Below are positions 25,101 through 26,421 of a DNA stretch of 26,421 nt, piece after piece (the stretch's first letter is position 1; the number at the start of each line of letters is the position of its first letter). The notes beneath the pieces were generated by a model. The model was given only the letters and a program-made list of their open reading frames with translations, searched no databases and was not told the DNA's origin. This DNA comes from a virus. The position numbers and the translations under genes are program-made. The stretch spans positions 1 through 26,421 of IMG/VR virus record IMGVR_UViG_3300001472_000137. The stretch is one strand, 5' to 3'.

Positions 25101-26421
25101 CGAATACGAACTAGATCAGCTTACCCTCGAGCTTGGCAAACACGTGAAGGTTACAAATGCCGACACAGGTGGTTGGAAATTGTTTATGAAAACCACAGAT
25201 GGATGGGATAACGTAGCTACCGAAAACGGTACAATTAAATTAAGCACAAAACTTTATGATTACTCGCAAGACGCCACAGGTTTTGCTGGAGGGGATAATT
25301 TTGATGATAACTTCTTTGACCAAGAGCCGAGTACAGAAACAAGGAAAGTGTTGACTGCGTTGAGAGATGATCTCTTTGTAAATGCAATAGCAGATGAATA
25401 TAACAAATTATTCTTTACAGGATTGAGAAAAGTATTATCCGAACAATTATACGTTGATTGGCTATTCAAAACAAGCTTCATCAATGTGAAGAATTCTGCT
25501 AGGTCGTTGGATCAGCGTAAGACATACACAATCGGCACAGACAAATGGATAGAAGAATATATCAATGAAGTCAAACCATTCAACACCAAACTGCGTGAGT
25601 ACAAACTTGCCTACACTAACACAGAAACACAGGACGGCATATACACAGACTTCGACAGTCCGTCCTTTTATGATTCAAATGCCGGTGTAGTAAGATCATT
25701 AGACGCAACGATCGACACAGAGAAGTTGACAGAGTATCCGTGGCAGATGTGGAATGATTACCATAAAAAATATGTCCAGAGTATTAGCATCTCGCATGTT
25801 GGTTCTGGTTACGAGGTTGCACCTACTGTAACTGTACTCGGTGGCACTACTGCAAGTACAGGTCCTTTCCAGATATTGGGAACCAGCACAAGTGGTAGCA
25901 CTTCGGGAAGTTATGGATACTACTATCCATTGTTTACAAGTCAGCAACAGGCTGAAATATTTGACACACAAAATGGAGGTTCGGGAACTTCGCATACACA
26001 CACGTTTAGCGGATACACCGAAACTTTCTATATGCCTACAGGTTCTACAAATCACGCTATTGCAACAAAAAGTGGTGTGTACAAAATGTATGTTACTCCG
26101 ACGACTACCGCGGCTACGGCAACTGCGATAATACAAAATGGAAAATTACATGCAATTATACTTAACAGCCAAGGAGCCAATTATACGACTACTCCAACAG
26201 TGTTGTTGGCAGGTGGAAAAAATGATGGTACAACTCCGTCGGATGCGGCGAGAGCCTATGCAAATCTTAACAATGACCTAGTAAGAGATATTAACACAAC
26301 AATAAAATTTGATAGAATATCAAGTACGTCTAGAGTCGTTGACTGGAAAGCGTCTACAAGTTATGCATACAATGACTTGTTGAGATTCAACAATCAACTA
26401 TACAAAGTGACCAATGCATTT
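16144..26421 (+). CDS. Giant multi-domain baseplate/tail structural protein, open at right edge
   Basis: An uninterrupted frame of 3426 codons that runs off the window. The first 170 residues (RRTVQHLPAFYRTDTNQRFL, YDDYINQLKYFG, INYREYYWIPEGP) are of the type found right after gp6 in marine T4-like phages, where gp7 is expected; T4 gp7 is about 1030 residues, so this is at least three times larger. Domains in order: cupredoxin-like (190-283), beta modules with NG-x-DY pattern (707-751, 937-980), carbohydrate-binding-like module (1654-1696), seven FG/GAP propeller blades (2094-2516), paired GxGYxxxPTV modules (about 3209-3236, 3328-3358) around HTHTF (3284-3288), and a second carbohydrate-binding-like module cut by the edge. 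Likely a wedge component with surface-binding insertions. It begins with a TAATG overlap to gp6. Confidence 0.8.
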   Translation, partial: MADNQINSSTNNEVVKQGNNEYRRTVQHLPAFYRTDTNQRFLASTLDPLVQKGSLERLDGFIGRQDAYTRNVNDRYIDATSRDRFAYQLEPAITYTDKDTTSVNPEDQVKFTATYDDYINQLKYFGAKVDNHDRLNKELVYSWNPAIDYDKLINYREYYWIPEGPPSIEIDSVGPGAVAEYDVVNLAKGAYNFNHRPNEDNPTITLYRGNTYKFKVNAKGHPFWIMTEPYKDGSTNLFYTSGVTNAGTDSGTVTFTVPTGAPATLYYQCGNHDAMYGILQIRDATASTSINVANDIIGVKNYSLRTLDISNGMKIKFKSSLVSAEYQGKEYYVEGVGDAVTLTDVEELITPGSYSTATTIEYGTVGYDTRPYAKAFYIPEKQDYITIKRDSRDMNAWSRYNRWFHRSVIEETAKVTGFTPNLDETDRAKRPIIEFDSGLALYNHGTVGKKSVTLFDNVTTDAFSTVVNQLGHITDGLSLATGMRVVFSADTDPLVNGKIYDVNFVTAGDSSQVISLTEASDGTPSDNDSIFIEFGTNNQGKTFYYDSTSKKWIEAQEKTDVNQQPLFGMWDNDHISFDDKTTYPNSSFTGASVFKFATSDTATTDTVLGIKVKYNTINNVGDIVFESDHTGGAFTYQSNGETTTKKLAEGHLHYTTGSSTHVSRNAWIKRTNPYNQRVIRTAIVDSTEKQLFAIDFYKESASLSDLELSVSVNGLRKTIITDYTLVDGTTHRYIKFNKELDVNDQIRIAGYSSAKKVDEIGIYEIPDNISTNSANEQLGEFTFGQILHHLRDIFDKNQDVTGAIPGTSNLRDKPNARLNGGTIHQHEGPLMPAMFGLIDQDTNVITAIDYVNQEYEKWYNSFLTYAMGTAYEGVAADRVDEIIKQITVGRTRTFPFYHEDMIGYGENVSTRNYTVLGSSQVDYAIDSKHDISEVSNRAVYVYLNGTQLLVDTDYTFSTDDDSITISKTLAEGDTVTIKDYVDTKGSFMPTSPTKLGMYPRFKPEAFTDDTYLIDTSVIRKHDGSIIKAYGDERDDLILELEKRIYNNLKTDYDSSLVNISDVMPSAFTSSQYTVNEVTDIMGPDFYVWAGRNNVQYINNTSFSEGSPFTYNYSRSTGAVTGTNLQGHWRGIYKHHYDTDAPHVRPWEMLGHSEKPTDWETLYGPAPYTSSNDVLWNAIATQSGRYGKPGIKSYLPVDSSGNLLDPVSVGLIDEIDAVGRSTSWKFGDQSPAETTWRRSSAYPFTVLKTLALASPAKFFSNYFDTSRLTTNISGNQIDKDTGLRRTLASSKYHLETSTNSATGVVTTYKTAGYQPLVVNYLMFRNLDVKTFYYDKMKALNVQLAYKLGGFSDKDNLKILTDSVSPGSTSGSKFIPDENYKILFRTSNPVDSFSYSGVLIEKNTDVSHDGSSLLGGYKILGYSTAKPYFKFYYPRKTNRFSGISVPGSTEVKSYNDFYSEAQTIPYGYVFTTIQDVTDFLLGYGKWLETQGFSFNKFSNELKETLNWQNAVREFLFWTTQEWAPGSAITVSPAADGFELDTKDAVVGQLRNLAGDYSLVDAGGRKIDIKEIGTKRMGKTFELSIKSSEIGLYNIALNTVQKEHIILFDNSTVFSDIIYQPFTGFRQQRLKLVGWKTGNWNGDYYAPGFVFDAAQVTYWLRNTDYKIGDSVEYQGKFYVAKVNHNSGTSFDRENWMLKDKKPAPQLIPNFDYKISQFNDFYELETNNFDESQQKLAQRLIGYQSRDYLENLFVNDVSQYKFYQGYIREKGTEAAIDKILKAKYENEDITLDLYPEWMIRTGKFGNTDSIENIQIKLGESSITADPQSIELFDSSNFTRNFARSKGIAKEDLYYKPVEYTASTTFSRLDYSKEGFDREHAQVFKTAGYPQVSQVQRTAFDLQELLDIDMNSVTGNDLIWVANKSNNDWDVFRLTNAGFNIATLTPINDQNQLEVTFDKSHGLSGGTSTTEADIFAISNSEERQLNGAYKVSSVVDHNTIIIDYSGSVSFLPSLLDGSTADSFGNVYKFISVRLSSMDNTNNKLSYRDYNDRDDTLMTPGDKVFVDSDSAGLWHVYEKQDPYNSKLILSPDASTADQEFGYRIVARNDGRSVVISAPGKGQGELTFLFRGLPDAGTAFSTQSTATMTENTDNTSRLGDSLSMSTDENFVVAGAPYTNTLDSDGSTRQLNSGLLKLYIWDPNSFKYGILDTISPPTDGSSSNENLNFGWDHKIAEQQISSTRTTTNKYLFVSAPGHNNDTGRVYMYTWGIGADGSTYDAWTQDYTLEAPNGGGGQRFGHRLATNDNGDILAVSSLAPGNAGKVEIFVRSGSASDGSSQNSFVLTQTLTGTSADGSSLNTNFGEAIAMSKDGTTLIIGAPGVDQLLQADGGAVYYYKWNVDGSTNTFTLQQTLNTPDTEVNMKFGSTVTTNNDGNRIMIGAENFSNAVELRFDSGATTFDLQDTLFVDENKGSGAAYTATKYNTKFVIDDKLSSSSVSENDDFGRGLCITDHGVFVGAPDDNGNISSDGSTKVQNDGTVQNYDLKTVGQFAWKDLVKETALIDTGKLGQVFDFNTKSKQIRDYYDLYDPIKGRILGIADREINIKSPWDPAEYNTGSNPNTQTPWDENHLGEVWWDLSKVKWVWYEQDTQEYKHNHWGQTFPGSSIDIYEWTESTLTPQQWNDRSAVPVGQPVTGTALNNDDYTIKPRYNSKLDRFVNYYYYWVKNKNTMPTNSVVHRKNTTAYISNIITNPKRFNIKYYAPTDTNTLMLFNVGVLKGDDFVLNVDIRSNNFEGDSHSVWKLAREGDKDYRPGTVIETRWWDSLIGKTSTGDLVPDQELPANEKYGNNIRPRQSWYADRFNALKELIDYANSVLEKHQLVGQINLTNLDAKEPEPTQQSGEWDGTVNTYAELTYLNTADISGTVKYLVKSDETASNYWAIYTWDGTVWTRTKVQTYDTSKFWSYMDWYQAPGHHGEAGMVHDANTKIDKQVTYEYELDQLTLELGKHVKVTNADTGGWKLFMKTTDGWDNVATENGTIKLSTKLYDYSQDATGFAGGDNFDDNFFDQEPSTETRKVLTALRDDLFVNAIADEYNKLFFTGLRKVLSEQLYVDWLFKTSFINVKNSARSLDQRKTYTIGTDKWIEEYINEVKPFNTKLREYKLAYTNTETQDGIYTDFDSPSFYDSNAGVVRSLDATIDTEKLTEYPWQMWNDYHKKYVQSISISHVGSGYEVAPTVTVLGGTTASTGPFQILGTSTSGSTSGSYGYYYPLFTSQQQAEIFDTQNGGSGTSHTHTFSGYTETFYMPTGSTNHAIATKSGVYKMYVTPTTTAATATAIIQNGKLHAIILNSQGANYTTTPTVLLAGGKNDGTTPSDAARAYANLNNDLVRDINTTIKFDRISSTSRVVDWKASTSYAYNDLLRFNNQLYKVTNAF
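16711..16992 (+). other. Cupredoxin-like domain inside the giant protein
   Basis: Residues 190-283 read like a plastocyanin-type beta sandwich: TITLYRGNTYKFKV, GHPFWI, TFTVPTG and LYYQCGNHDAMYGILQI. The four type 1 copper ligands have candidates: His221, Cys269, His272 and Met275 (Cys-x2-His-x2-Met). Whether copper is bound cannot be told from sequence. Confidence 0.7.
18262..18396 (+). repeat. Beta module, copy 1 of 2, in the giant protein
   Basis: Residues 707-751 (SVSVNGLRKTIITDYTLVDG, ending DQIRIAGY) share a strand pattern with residues 937-980: NG, then about eight residues, DYT, a strand, a GD or ND turn, and a final IxIxxY strand. It is probably a small beta sandwich repeat common in phage tail proteins. 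Confidence 0.5.
18952..19083 (+). repeat. Beta module, copy 2 of 2, in the giant protein
   Basis: Residues 937-980 (VYVYLNGTQLLVDTDYTF, then ITISKTLAEGDTVTIKDY) match copy 1 in pattern, about 230 residues later. The DNA is not closely alike, so this is an old duplication or two uses of the same fold. Confidence 0.5.
21103..21231 (+). other. Carbohydrate-binding-like module (CBM5/12 pattern), copy 1
   Basis: Residues 1654-1696 show the pattern of small chitin/cellulose-binding modules: VTYWLRNTDYKIGDSVEYQG, then KFYVAKVNHNSG and FDRENW. Aromatic residues Trp1656, Tyr1662, Tyr1670 and Trp1692 could form the sugar-binding face. It may help grip a cell-surface glycan. Confidence 0.5.
22423..23691 (+). 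other. Seven-bladed FG/GAP-type beta-propeller in the giant protein
   Basis: Residues 2094-2516 hold seven repeats that open with FG (or LG) and mostly close with a GAP/SAP strand: starts at 2094, 2151, 2221, 2291, 2355, 2417 and 2496. Examples are FGYRIVARNDGRSVVISAPG, FGEAIAMSKDGTTLIIGAPG and LGDSLSMSTDENFVVAGAPY. Several carry a (D/N)-D-G turn that could bind calcium, as in integrin alpha chains. Repeat spacing is 57-79 residues. Confidence 0.75.
25768..26217 (+). repeat. Paired GxGYxxxPTV modules around an HxH motif
   Basis: ISISHVGSGYEVAPTVTVLGG (split here as residues about 3214-3234) and ILNSQGANYTTTPTVLLAGG (3339-3358) are two copies of a beta hairpin with a G-x-(G/N)-Y turn and PTV strand. 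Between them lies SHTHTF (His3284, His3286), an HxH pair like those that bind metal in tail-fibre tips. Confidence 0.5.
26338..26421 (+). other. Carbohydrate-binding-like module, copy 2, cut by the right edge
   Basis: Residues 3399-3426 (DWKASTSYAYNDLLRFNNQL, then YKVTNAF) match the start of the module at 1654-1696: Trp, a Tyr, ND, a strand, NN, and LYKV. The rest lies beyond the window. Confidence 0.4.

Noticed and set aside
25699-26136. 145-residue Cys/Arg/Ser-rich minus-strand open frame near the right edge
   Set aside because: Antisense to Thr/Ser/Gly codons of the giant protein; the composition is a by-product of that.

Overview
The window looks like part of the genome of a marine T4-like myovirus (contractile-tailed phage). 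The diagnostic genes are a Mre11/Rad50-type recombination nuclease pair (gp47 and gp46), a late sigma factor (gp55-like), and a baseplate run that includes gp53, a gp5-type hub/spike, gp25 and gp6. The DNA is AT-rich. Gene style and order resemble T4-like phages of marine bacteria (cyanophages and SAR11 phages). No photosynthesis gene or other host-specific marker is present, so the host cannot be fixed from this window. No tRNA, rRNA, CRISPR array, insertion sequence or integrase was seen.

Positions 1-3043 hold an accessory region with alternating strands. Two overlapping + genes come first: a small GIY-YIG-type nuclease and an amidinotransferase-family enzyme. A two-way terminator hairpin follows, then a leftward 64-residue histone-H1-like (Hc1-type) basic protein. 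Divergent from that gene are two overlapping + genes, a 2-oxoglutarate/Fe(II) oxygenase and a compact PLP-dependent aminotransferase-like protein. An amidinotransferase, an oxygenase and a PLP enzyme close together suggest a small metabolic or modification module. Positions 3033-7026 are a leftward block with very tight junctions: the gp55-like sigma factor, gp47, a 77-residue unknown protein and gp46.

An intergenic region of 151 bases (7027-7177) separates this block from the rightward late structural operon. It holds a perfect T4-type late promoter box (TATAAATA) and tandem repeats. The operon contains a probable tail-tube cap/initiator protein, gp53, a 713-residue probable hub protein, a gp5-type spike with no lysozyme domain that I could see, gp25, gp6 and a giant structural protein. 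Junctions are mostly TAATG overlaps or a few bases. The giant gene runs from 16144 past the right edge (at least 3426 codons). Inside it I see a cupredoxin-like domain with a full Cys/His/Met/His ligand set, seven FG/GAP-type beta-propeller blades, two carbohydrate-binding-like modules and several repeated beta modules.

Read together, the late sigma factor on the minus strand would recognise the TATAAATA box and switch on the baseplate operon. The recombination nuclease supports phage DNA replication and repair. The enzymes at the left are accessory genes that may change host metabolism or modify a phage or host molecule. All assignments come from reading motifs and gene order; no database search was run.
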